Part shown: positions 1 to 7,355 of the stretch, one piece after another
How the letters are laid out: each line of letters starts with the position of its first letter
Numbering within the stretch: position 1 is the first letter of the stretch
Assembly (NCBI GenBank): GCA_937951935.1
Contig: CALGAM010000105.1
Coordinates: 1 to 63,951, forward strand
Length of the DNA stretch: 63,951 nucleotides
From: an uncultured Micromonospora sp.
GTDB lineage: Bacteria > Actinomycetota > Actinomycetes > Mycobacteriales > Micromonosporaceae
Direction: 5' to 3'
Notes under the pieces: model-generated
What the model saw: the letters and a program-made list of their open reading frames with translations, nothing else
Told to the model about the DNA's origin: nothing
Databases searched by the model: none
Program-made: the position numbers and the translations under genes

Positions 1-126
1 GCGACGCTCCCGGCCGAGGAGCGGGAGGTCCTGGTCCGCGCCCTGACCCGGCTGGCCACCGGCCACCTCGCCGAGCCGGTCGAGGGGCCCCAGCCGGTCC
101 GGCGGGCCCGCCAGCGGGAGAGTTAG
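1..126 (+). CDS. MarR-family regulator, C-terminal end only
   Basis: The first 41 codons of the window are open in frame 1 and end at a TAG. The peptide contains LPAEEREVLVRALTRLA, which resembles the last dimerisation helix of MarR-type winged-helix repressors, followed by a charged Arg/Gln-rich tail. The DNA-binding domain lies outside the window. The neighbouring gene in the same direction is a drug-exporter-type MFS protein with a perfect dyad in between, the usual arrangement for a MarR repressor controlling its exporter. The family call rests on the tail and the context only. Confidence 0.6.
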   Translation, partial: ATLPAEEREVLVRALTRLATGHLAEPVEGPQPVRRARQRES

Positions 127-131
127 ATCTC

Positions 132-163
132 TAGCAGATAGTCTGCAACGGAACTATCTGCTA
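132..163. promoter_or_regulatory. 11-bp inverted repeat, candidate MarR operator
   Basis: TAGCAGATAGT (132-142) and ACTATCTGCTA (153-163) are perfect reverse complements separated by 10 nt, so the half-sites are about two helical turns apart. The dyad lies 6 nt after the stop of the MarR-like gene and 37 nt before the exporter start. It is much AT-richer than its surroundings. An operator for the upstream repressor is the simplest reading; a hairpin terminator for the first gene is the alternative. Confidence 0.6.
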
Positions 164-199
164 CCGTCCTTCTGTCGTTTCCGATCGACAGGAGGACCC

Positions 200-1669
200 G
201 TGTCCGTGACGCCTGGTCCGCCGTCCCGGTCCCGCTGGCTCGCGCTCGCGGTGATCGCCACGGCGACGCTGATGACCATCCTCGACGGCAGCATCGTGAC
301 GGTGGCGATGCCGGCCATCCAGGACGACCTCGGCTTCTCGCCCGCCGGCCTCAGCTGGGTGGTCAACGCCTACCTCGTCGCCTTCGGCAGCCTCCTGCTG
401 CTGGCCGGACGGCTCGGCGACCTGCTCGGCCGTACCCGGGTCTTCCTCGCCGGCACCGCGGTCTTCACCGCCGCCTCGGCGCTGGCCGGCCTGGCCACGG
501 CGCCGGCGGTGCTGATCGTCGCCCGCTTCCTGCAGGGGGTCGGCAGCGCGGCGGCGACCGCGGTCGGCCTGGGGATCCTGGTGACCCTCTTCACCGACCC
601 CCGGGAGCGGGCCCGGGCCATCGGGGTGTTCAGCTTCACCGGGGCTGCCGGCGCGTCGCTCGGTGCGGTCCTCGGTGGCGTGCTGACCGACGCGCTGGGC
701 TGGCACTGGATCTTCTTCATCAACCTGCCGATCGGCATCGCGGCGCTGGCGGTCGCGCTGCCCGTCCTGCCGGCGGACCGCGGTCTCGGCCTGTCCGCCG
801 GAGCCGACGTCCTCGGTGCGCTGCTGGTCACCACCGGCCTGATGCTCGGCATCTACGCGGTGGTCCGGGTCGAGGCGGCGGGCTGGACCAACGGTGCGAC
901 CCTCGGGCTGGGGCTGCTCACCCTCCTCCTGCTCACCGGCTTCGTGGTCCGGCAGGCCACCGCCCGGCAGCCGCTCATGCCCCTGCGGATCCTCCGCTCA
1001 CGTGCCGTGGCCGGCGCCAACCTGGTCCAGGTCATGATGGTCGCCGCCTGCTTCAGCTTCCAGGTCTTCGTCGCGCTCTACATGCAGCGGGTCCTGGGCT
1101 ACACCGCCGCCGACACCGGGCTGGCCATGCTGCCCGCGGCGGTGGTGATCGGCGCCGTCTCGCTCGGCGTCTCCGCCCGGCTCATCGCGCGGTTCGGTGA
1201 GCGCCGGGTCCTGCTGGCCGGGCTGGTCCTGCTGGTGGTCCTGCTCGGGCTGCTGACCCGGATTCCGCTGCACGCCGACTACCGGACCCACCTGCTCCCG
1301 GTGATGCTCTGCACCGCCGGGTTCGGGCTCGCCATGCCGGCACTGACCGCGCTCGGGATGTCCGGCGCCCGCGCCGACGACGCGGGACTCGCCTCGGGGC
1401 TGTTCAACACCACCCAGCAGGTGGGCATGGCGGCCGGGGTCGCGGTGCTCTCCACCCTCGCCGCCGGGCGTACCGAGAGCCTGCGCGGCTCCGGTGCGTC
1501 CGCGGCGGCGGCCCTGGTCGGGGGATACCGCCTGGCGTTCGCCGTCGCGGCCGGGCTGGCCGTCGGCGCCCTCGTCCTCGCGGCGGTGGTGCTCCGTCCG
1601 CCCTCCCGACCGGGCGGGCAGCGGCCGGCGACGACGCCGACCGCCGAGCCGGCGAACGCGGCCGGCTGA
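200..1669 (+). CDS. MFS transporter, DHA2 (14-TM) drug:H+ antiporter type
   Basis: Predicted proton-driven exporter of the plasma membrane, 489 aa, with about 14 hydrophobic segments. Family marks visible are LDG in helix 1 (residues 28-30), the motif-A loop GRLGDLLGRTR (about 70-80), and a motif-C-like Gly-rich helix ending in WIFFINLPIG. The GTG at 200 follows AGGAGG (190-195) by 4 nt; an in-frame GTG at 206 is also possible. A 6-bp inverted repeat (CTGTCG 172-177 and CGACAG 186-191) touches the Shine-Dalgarno and could mask it in RNA. The MarR-type tail and dyad upstream suggest substrate-responsive derepression. The substrate cannot be told from sequence. Confidence 0.88.
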   Translation: MSVTPGPPSRSRWLALAVIATATLMTILDGSIVTVAMPAIQDDLGFSPAGLSWVVNAYLVAFGSLLLLAGRLGDLLGRTRVFLAGTAVFTAASALAGLATAPAVLIVARFLQGVGSAAATAVGLGILVTLFTDPRERARAIGVFSFTGAAGASLGAVLGGVLTDALGWHWIFFINLPIGIAALAVALPVLPADRGLGLSAGADVLGALLVTTGLMLGIYAVVRVEAAGWTNGATLGLGLLTLLLLTGFVVRQATARQPLMPLRILRSRAVAGANLVQVMMVAACFSFQVFVALYMQRVLGYTAADTGLAMLPAAVVIGAVSLGVSARLIARFGERRVLLAGLVLLVVLLGLLTRIPLHADYRTHLLPVMLCTAGFGLAMPALTALGMSGARADDAGLASGLFNTTQQVGMAAGVAVLSTLAAGRTESLRGSGASAAAALVGGYRLAFAVAAGLAVGALVLAAVVLRPPSRPGGQRPATTPTAEPANAAG

Positions 1670-1758
1670 ACCCGCCGTGCGGACCCGGTGTGCGGCGGGC
1701 ACCGCGGGGCCCGTCCGGTGCCGGGGCGGGCCACGGCGGCACCCGGCCGCGTGCGGGA

Positions 1759-1793
1759 GGGGCGGGGCGCCCCCCACCTGGGCACCCCGCCCC
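1759..1793. terminator. GC-rich hairpin between convergent genes
   Basis: GGGGCGGGGCGCC (1759-1771) pairs with GGCACCCCGCCCC (1781-1793), 12 of 13 positions, with a 9-nt loop. It lies just before the end of the minus-strand GH31 gene and after the MFS gene, so it can serve transcripts from both sides. No U-tract is present, as is usual for actinobacterial hairpin terminators. Confidence 0.55.
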
Positions 1794-1798
1794 CACCT

Positions 1799-4144
1799 TC
1801 AGCCCCACACGGTCGGCAGCCCGTCGAGGCGCACCGGGTCGGTGACCTCGCCGTCGCGGACCAGCCGCGTGGGGAGCCGGGCGCCGCGCACCCGGGCGAA
1901 CGCGATCCCGTCGATCGAGAGCGGCCCGTCTGTCTCGACCCGGAACTCGTCGCCGATCCGGCGGGCCCGGACGGTGGTGTCACCGTCGACGTCGTGAACG
2001 GTCACCTCGGCGTCGACGGCGCCCCAGCTCAGCAGCGTGACCCGGGAGAACGGTCCGTCGTCGATCCGGTCGGCCGGCGGGGCGACCGGGATCAGCGCGC
2101 CGTACCGGACGAAGAGCGGGATCTGGTGCCGGGGCGGGGCCACCCGCAGATGCCGGCCCCCGGGGTGCACCTCGCCGGTCCAGAAGTCCACCCAGTCACC
2201 CGCGGGCAGGTAGACGTACCGGGTGCCGTCCTGGCTGATCATCGGGGCGACCAGCAGGTCCGTCCCGAGCCGGTACTCCAGTTCCGCGCCCCACGCCGCC
2301 GGATCGTCGGGGGAGTCGACCAGCAGCGCCCGCAGCATCGGCGTCCCGGTGCGCGCCGCCACCACCGCCGCCGAGTAGAGGTACGGCAGCAGCCGGTACC
2401 GCAGCCGGAGCGCGTCGACGGCGTCCCGCTCGGCGTCGGCCGGGAAGTCCCAGGGCAGCCGGCTGGTGGTGCCGTGGAGGCGCACCAGCGGCGACAGCGC
2501 CCCGAACTGTGCCCAGCGGACGTAGAGGTCCGCAGTCGGCGTGCCGTGGAAGCCACCGGTGTCGTGGCTCCAGAACGGCACCCCGGACAGGCCGTGGCTC
2601 AACCCGCCGCGCAGGGTGCTGGCCATCGCGGGGTACGTCGCGTTCACGTCCCCGCTCCACTGCGCCGCGTGCCGCTGCCCGCCGAGGTAGGACGAGCGCG
2701 CCCACACCATCCGGTGCCCGGCGACCTCCTCGGTGACCGCCGAGACGACGTCGTTGAACAGCAGGCTGTAGACGTTGTGCAGCTCCACCCCGGTCATCCC
2801 GTTGCTGGCCACCGCGTCCGCCGGCACGCCCTCGGCGAAGTCGGTCTTGAAGACGGCGACGCCCTGCTCCAGCAGTGGCCGGAGCAGCCCGGAGAACCAC
2901 GCCACCGCCTCCGGGTTGGTGAAGTCGACGATGGCGCCGGCCGGGTGGCTGCCGTGCCAGGTGTCGGCGACGTACACCGAGCCGTCGGGTCGGCGCAGGA
3001 AGTAGCCGGCGGCGGCGGCGTCGGCGTACAGCGGGCTGCCGGTCATCAGGTACGGGTTCATCCACAGGCAGACCCGGAAGCCCTGCGCGGCCAGGGTCGC
3101 CAGCATCCCGGCCGGGTCCGGGAAGTGCGCGGCGTCCCAGCGCAGGTCCGACCAGGCCCCGGCGACCTGCCAGTAGCAGTCCAGGTGCAGCACGTCGCAG
3201 GGAATGCCGCGCTCGCGGATCCGCCGGGCCCGCTCCAGCACCCGCTCCTGGCTGTCGGCGAGGAAACCGGAGGAGATCCAGGTGCCGAAGGCCCACTTCG
3301 GCGGCAGGGCGGGGCGGCCGGTGAGGGAGTCGTAGCGGTCGAGGATCTCCGCCGGGGTGGGTCCGGCGAGGACGTAGTAGTCGATGAGGTCGTCCGGCAC
3401 CAGGATCTGCACGCAGCTGTGCGTCGACTGGCAGACGTCGAACTCGACCGGCATCCCGCTGTCCACCAGGATCCCGTAGCCGCGGTTGGACAGGTAGAGC
3501 GGGATGTTCTTGTGCGCCCGGTCGGACTCGCTGCCGAAGGCGTCGAAGTTCCACATCAACGCCCGCTGGCCGCGCTTGTCCAGCGGGGTGAACTTCTCGC
3601 CGAAACCGACGAAGCGTTCGTCGCCGGGGGCGACGAAACTCTCGTGGTACGCGGCGACCGTGCCGTCGACCAGCGAACGGCCGAAGGGGAGGTTGCGCAG
3701 TCGGCCGCTGATGTCCCACTCGCCCCGGCTCTGCTCCACCAGCGGCGCCCCGGTGCGGTCGACGAAACGCAGGTGCCAGGGGTCGAGGCACAGTTCGGCG
3801 ACGACCGCGCCGGCGTCGACGCGGACCCGGTCGCCGTCGACGCGCACGTCGGCGGCGTACGGCCGCGGACGCACCAGTTGCAGCGCCCGGGAGGACCGGC
3901 TCCGGGCCTGCGGGTCCTCGCTGAGGCGTACCCGCAGGACGCCCTCGCCGGCGGCGCTGATCCGGACCGCCAGTGACGCGCCGTCGGAGGTGCCGGCCTT
4001 GAGGTTGACCCCGGTGGCGTCGACGCCGAGCACCTCGGCTCGGGTCAGCGCGGAGAGCCCCTGTTCGCCGGGGGCCCGGACCGGCAGGTCGGGCGGGTCG
4101 GCGACGAAGGTCTCGTGGGGCACCAGGGGCGGTCGGTACGGCAT
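1799..4144 (-). CDS. GH31 glycosidase, alpha-xylosidase (YicI) type
   Basis: 781-aa glycoside hydrolase of family 31, close to the length of E. coli YicI (772 aa). It probably removes alpha-xylosyl residues from xyloglucan-type oligosaccharides. The catalytic nucleophile motif FKTDFAEGVP places Asp at residue 435 and the acid/base motif WSGD places Asp at 499. The FKTDF form is typical of alpha-xylosidases rather than alpha-glucosidases. There is no signal peptide, so it acts on imported oligosaccharides. The ATG at 4144 follows GAGGAGA (complement of 4149-4155). The promoter is overlapped by a XylR/ROK-like dyad. Alternative activities within GH31 (alpha-glucosidase) cannot be fully excluded. 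Confidence 0.9.
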   Translation of the reverse strand: MPYRPPLVPHETFVADPPDLPVRAPGEQGLSALTRAEVLGVDATGVNLKAGTSDGASLAVRISAAGEGVLRVRLSEDPQARSRSSRALQLVRPRPYAADVRVDGDRVRVDAGAVVAELCLDPWHLRFVDRTGAPLVEQSRGEWDISGRLRNLPFGRSLVDGTVAAYHESFVAPGDERFVGFGEKFTPLDKRGQRALMWNFDAFGSESDRAHKNIPLYLSNRGYGILVDSGMPVEFDVCQSTHSCVQILVPDDLIDYYVLAGPTPAEILDRYDSLTGRPALPPKWAFGTWISSGFLADSQERVLERARRIRERGIPCDVLHLDCYWQVAGAWSDLRWDAAHFPDPAGMLATLAAQGFRVCLWMNPYLMTGSPLYADAAAAGYFLRRPDGSVYVADTWHGSHPAGAIVDFTNPEAVAWFSGLLRPLLEQGVAVFKTDFAEGVPADAVASNGMTGVELHNVYSLLFNDVVSAVTEEVAGHRMVWARSSYLGGQRHAAQWSGDVNATYPAMASTLRGGLSHGLSGVPFWSHDTGGFHGTPTADLYVRWAQFGALSPLVRLHGTTSRLPWDFPADAERDAVDALRLRYRLLPYLYSAAVVAARTGTPMLRALLVDSPDDPAAWGAELEYRLGTDLLVAPMISQDGTRYVYLPAGDWVDFWTGEVHPGGRHLRVAPPRHQIPLFVRYGALIPVAPPADRIDDGPFSRVTLLSWGAVDAEVTVHDVDGDTTVRARRIGDEFRVETDGPLSIDGIAFARVRGARLPTRLVRDGEVTDPVRLDGLPTVWG

Positions 4145-4199
4145 GGGGTCTCCTCGGCTCCCGGGTGCGGTCGGGGTGCGGGCCGGGTGGGCGGTGCGT

Positions 4200-4231
4200 T
4201 TAGTTTCTTTGGTAATCCAACTAACTGTCAA
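4200..4231 (-). promoter_or_regulatory. GH31 promoter overlapped by XylR/ROK-type operator
   Basis: Read on the minus strand, a perfect -35 TTGACA (4226-4231) is followed 18 nt later by GAAACT (4202-4207) as a -10 candidate. TTAGTT (4200-4205) and AACTAA (4219-4224) form a 25-bp dyad with a 13-bp spacer. This matches the size and half-sites of the known XylR (ROK family) operator, TTAGTT-N13-AACTAA. The dyad covers the spacer and -10, the position expected for a repressor that blocks polymerase. The TGA of the GH95 relic lies inside the -35 box. Confidence 0.68.
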
Positions 4232-4660
4232 CGCCGGGTCCGCAGCCGGTACGGCCGCCCCGCCGTCAGCGCCACCCGGAACCGTCTGCCGCCTGGTAGC
4301 TCCAGCCGGACCGACCGGTCGGCCGGCGCGGTCAGCACCACCGCGATCCGCTCCGGGGTCCAGGCGAGGCGGCGCACCGTCACCGGGCCCCGGGCGAGCA
4401 GCCCGGTCACCTCGCCGCGCGGCCACGCCCCCGGCGGCACGCTGGTGGTGCCCGGCCGCGAGCAGCGACCGCAGCTCGCCGAGGATCCGGGCCGTCGGGG
4501 GCGGGTCCAGGGGCGGGGTCAGCGGGAGGAAGAGCCGCTCGTGCGAGACGGTGATCCGGATCGCGGCGGGGCCGCCGTGGCAGAGCGCGCCCTGCCGGCC
4601 GTTGCCGGTGACGAGCGCGTGCTCCCAGTCGTCGGTGCTGGTGGTCGAGATCAGACCGTT
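4228..4660 (-). pseudogene. GH95 alpha-L-fucosidase relic with large internal deletion
   Basis: Two pieces of a family-95 alpha-L-fucosidase are joined. The N-terminal piece (4660 down to about 4445) has DDWEHALVTGNGRQGAL, then HERLFLPLTPPLDPPP and the LRSLLAAG helix, as at the start of GH95 proteins. The C-terminal piece (about 4440 to 4228, another frame) reads AWPRGEVTGLLARG and continues into the Arg-rich end of the family's last beta domain. Intact GH95 enzymes are about 750-800 aa, so roughly 600 residues, including the catalytic domain, are missing. No start codon is visible and the junction changes frame. It sits between the GH31 and GH42 genes, so a fucose-cleaving step was probably lost from this locus. 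Confidence 0.72.
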
Positions 4661-4687
4661 GACAGGGGGATCCACCCTGCCTACTTT
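4659..4687 (+). promoter_or_regulatory. Sigma-70-type promoter of the GH42 gene
   Basis: TTGACA (4659-4664), a 17-nt spacer and TACTTT (4682-4687) make a near-consensus promoter, 40 nt before the GH42 ATG. Directly downstream, TGGGCTCCCA (4691-4700) is a perfect 10-bp palindrome at the expected transcription start and could be a LacI-type operator. The promoter overlaps the 5' end of the GH95 relic on the other strand. Confidence 0.65.
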
Positions 4688-4726
4688 GACTGGGCTCCCA
4701 ACAAAAATCCCACGGGGAGGGCGCCG

Positions 4727-6775
4727 ATGCGGTGGCCGAGAGGGTTGACCGGGCTCTGTTACGGCGGGGACTACAACCCCGAGCAGTGGCCGGAGGAGAC
4801 CTGGTCGGAGGACGTCGCCCTGATGCGCCGGGCCCGGGTCACCCTCGTCACCGTCGGCGTCTTCGCCTGGTCCCGGCTGGAGCCGGAGCCCGGTCGCCAC
4901 GACTTCGACTGGCTGGACCGGGTGCTGGACCTGCTGCACGCGGGCGGCATCCGGGTGGCGCTCGCGACGCCCACCGCCTCCCCGCCGCCGTGGTTCTCGC
5001 TGCGGCACCCGGACGCGCTGCCGGTCACCGCCGACGGGGTTCGGCTCAGCCACGGCAGCCGCGACACCTACTGCGTCAGCGCACCGGCGTACCGGGCGGC
5101 GGCACGGCGGATCACCAGCGCCCTCGCCCGACGGTACGCCGACCACCCGGCGCTGGCGCTGTGGCACGTCCACAACGAGTACGGCACGACCTGTCACTGC
5201 CCGTACGTCGCCGAGGCGTTCCGCCGCTGGCTGCGGCGCCGCTACGGCGGGCTCGACGCGCTCAACGACGCCTGGACCACCAGCTTCTGGAGCCAGCACT
5301 ACACCGCGTGGGAGCAGATCCGCCCCCCGGTCGCCACCCGGTACCTCGGCAACCCGAGCCAGCTGCTGGACTTCCGCCGGTTCGTCTCCGACGAGCTGCT
5401 GGCCGCCTACGTCGAGCAGCGGGACCTGCTGCGGGCCGTGACCCCGGACGTGCCGGTGACCACCAACTACGTCCTCGGCGACTGGGTTCCGGTCGACCAC
5501 ACCCGCTGGTCGGCCGAGGTGGACCTGGTCGCGATCGACCACTACCCGACGGAGTCCGGGCCGGGCGCGGAGGAGCAGACCGCCCTCGCTGCCGACCTGG
5601 CCCGGTCCTGGGCCCGGCGCAGCCCCGGCGGTCCGGCGTGGCTGCTGATGGAGAGCGCCCCGAACCTCATCCTCACCCCCGGCCGGATGCACGCCAAGGA
5701 GCCGGGCCGGCTGCTGCGGCACGGTCTCGCCCACGTCGCCCGGGGTTCCCGGGGCGCGATGTTCTTCCAGTGGCGGGCCTCGCGCGGCGGCGCGGAACTG
5801 TTCCACTCCGCACTGTTGCCGCACGCCGGCCCCGACACCCGGGCCTTCCGGGAGGCGGTCGCGTTGGGCGAGAACCTGGCCCGACTCGCCGAGGTGGACG
5901 CCGGGACGGTCACCGCCCGCGTGGCGATCGCCTGGGACGCCGCCTGCGGGTGGGCGATGCGGGCCGCGGTCCTGCCGTCGGCCGACCTCGACTACGCCGC
6001 GGAGGTCGCGGCGGCACACCGGGCACTGTGGCGGGCGGGTTACACCTGCGACCTGGTCGCCCCCGACGACGACCTCTCCGGGTACGCCCTGCTCGTCCTC
6101 CCCGCGCTGTACCTGGTCTCCGACCGCAACGCCGACCGGATACGGCGGTACGTGGCCGACGGCGGTCACCTGGTGGTGAGCTACTTCAGCGGCATCGCCG
6201 ACGAGTACGGCCGCGTCCGGCTCGGCGGCCACCCCGGCGCGTTCCGGGATCTCCTCGGCGTCCGGGTGGAGGAGTTCCACCCGCTCGATCCGGCGGAGCG
6301 GGTGCCGCTCGCCGACGGCACGACCGGGCGGCTGTGGTCCGAGCCGGTACGGCTGTCCGGCGCCACCGCGGTGACGACGTACGCCGGTGGGTCGGTGGCC
6401 GGCCGGCCCGCGGTGACCCGGCACGGCTACGGTGCCGGGGTGGCCTGGTACGTCTCGACCCGGCTCGACGACGAGGCGTACCGGGACCTCGTGCGTCGGG
6501 TGGCGGAGGCGGCCGGCGTGGCGCCGACCTGCCCGGCGGCGCCACCCGGGGTGGAGGCGGTCCGGCGTGCCGACGGCGCCGGGACGAGCTGGCTGTTCCT
6601 GTTCAACCACGGCGACACCCCGCAGACCGTTCCGGTCCGTGGCCTCGACCTGCTCACCGGCAGGCGTCTGGAGACCGTCACGCTGCCGGGCGGTGGCTGC
6701 GCCGTGCTGCGCCAGGACGCGGGCGCGGACGTCCGGGACGACGTCGTCTCGTCCCGCCGGCACCGGTCGGGCTGA
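4727..6775 (+). CDS. GH42 beta-galactosidase
   Basis: 682-aa cytoplasmic family-42 beta-galactosidase that hydrolyses terminal beta-galactosides from imported oligosaccharides. It starts with the family signature GLCYGGDYNPEQW (residues 8-20). The acid/base Glu is E151 in WHVHNEYG and the nucleophile is E309 in WLLMESAP. The trimerisation and beta-sandwich domains follow. The zinc-cluster region reads CHCPYV, with one of the usual Cys replaced. ATG at 4727 follows GGGGAGG (4714-4720) by 6 nt; length is normal for the family. It is divergent from the GH31 gene, and both lack secretion signals, suggesting they act on the same imported plant-wall oligosaccharides. Confidence 0.93.
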   Translation: MRWPRGLTGLCYGGDYNPEQWPEETWSEDVALMRRARVTLVTVGVFAWSRLEPEPGRHDFDWLDRVLDLLHAGGIRVALATPTASPPPWFSLRHPDALPVTADGVRLSHGSRDTYCVSAPAYRAAARRITSALARRYADHPALALWHVHNEYGTTCHCPYVAEAFRRWLRRRYGGLDALNDAWTTSFWSQHYTAWEQIRPPVATRYLGNPSQLLDFRRFVSDELLAAYVEQRDLLRAVTPDVPVTTNYVLGDWVPVDHTRWSAEVDLVAIDHYPTESGPGAEEQTALAADLARSWARRSPGGPAWLLMESAPNLILTPGRMHAKEPGRLLRHGLAHVARGSRGAMFFQWRASRGGAELFHSALLPHAGPDTRAFREAVALGENLARLAEVDAGTVTARVAIAWDAACGWAMRAAVLPSADLDYAAEVAAAHRALWRAGYTCDLVAPDDDLSGYALLVLPALYLVSDRNADRIRRYVADGGHLVVSYFSGIADEYGRVRLGGHPGAFRDLLGVRVEEFHPLDPAERVPLADGTTGRLWSEPVRLSGATAVTTYAGGSVAGRPAVTRHGYGAGVAWYVSTRLDDEAYRDLVRRVAEAAGVAPTCPAAPPGVEAVRRADGAGTSWLFLFNHGDTPQTVPVRGLDLLTGRRLETVTLPGGGCAVLRQDAGADVRDDVVSSRRHRSG

Positions 6776-6824
6776 CCCGCGACGGGCGCCCGCGACCGTC
6801 CCGGTTGTGCCACGATGCTGTGCC

Positions 6825-7286
6825 ATGACACACCCCTTCGGCACACCCGGTCCGGTACCGGTCGCCTATCCTCACCCGGTTCCGCTGCCGGCAGGCGCCG
6901 GCGCGCTCGTGCTGACCGTCAACCGCGGTCCCTACGTCGTTCCGGTGTCGGCGTCCTCGAAACTGAAGATCGACGGTCGTGAGGTGCCGATCGGCGGCGA
7001 GAACGTCACCTGGCACATCCCGTTGCCGGCCGGAACGCACGAGGTCAAGTACACCGACTTCATGGGTCTGCCGATGGTGCGGACCGAGGTGGTCATCCAG
7101 CCGGGCGCCGCGAGCCACCTGAACTTCCGGTTCGGCGTGTGGCGCAACCGGGTGTACGACGGCCAGGGCGCCGACGTGACGCGCTTCGGCCTGTGGTCGA
7201 ACTACCTGATCATGCTCGTCACGCTCGGCACGATGGTGCTGGTCTGCTGTGGCGGCAGCGCCCTGCTCAGCGCGTTGGGCGCGTGA
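6825..7286 (+). CDS. Small membrane-anchored protein of unknown function
   Basis: 153 aa. The first 25 residues are Pro-rich, followed by a soluble beta-rich segment (residues about 27-110, with LVLTVNRGPYVVPVSASSKL and a KYTDFMG stretch) and one C-terminal hydrophobic helix containing adjacent cysteines (LGTMVLVCCGG). It resembles PEGA-like or copper-transport-like beta domains attached to the membrane, but I do not recognise a named family. ATG at 6825 is the only start consistent with the conserved-looking part. A 42-bp perfect palindrome lies 5 nt after its stop. Confidence 0.75.
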   Translation: MTHPFGTPGPVPVAYPHPVPLPAGAGALVLTVNRGPYVVPVSASSKLKIDGREVPIGGENVTWHIPLPAGTHEVKYTDFMGLPMVRTEVVIQPGAASHLNFRFGVWRNRVYDGQGADVTRFGLWSNYLIMLVTLGTMVLVCCGGSALLSALGA

Positions 7287-7291
7287 CGGGT

Positions 7292-7333
7292 GCCGGGTCT
7301 GTCCGGCGGTGGCCACCGCCGGACAGACCCGGC
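7292..7333. terminator. 42-bp perfect palindrome between convergent genes
   Basis: The dyad is perfect over 21 bp on each side of the centre between 7312 and 7313 (arms 7292-7312 and 7313-7333, centre GGTGG/CCACC). It lies between the ends of a plus-strand and a minus-strand gene, so it most likely works as a bidirectional terminator. There is no T-run on either side. Confidence 0.75.
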
Positions 7334-7355
7334 CGGTTCCGGAGTGGACGGTGCG

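Noticed and set aside
1688..3976. Long plus-strand open frame opposite the GH31 gene
   Set aside because: Composition is the Arg/Pro/Val-rich pattern of an antisense frame; the minus strand has full GH31 motifs.
4660..6844. Long open frame on the minus strand opposite the GH42 gene
   Set aside because: It is a mirror of a strongly biased high-GC gene; it has no start with an SD and no family motifs, while the plus strand encodes a complete GH42 enzyme.
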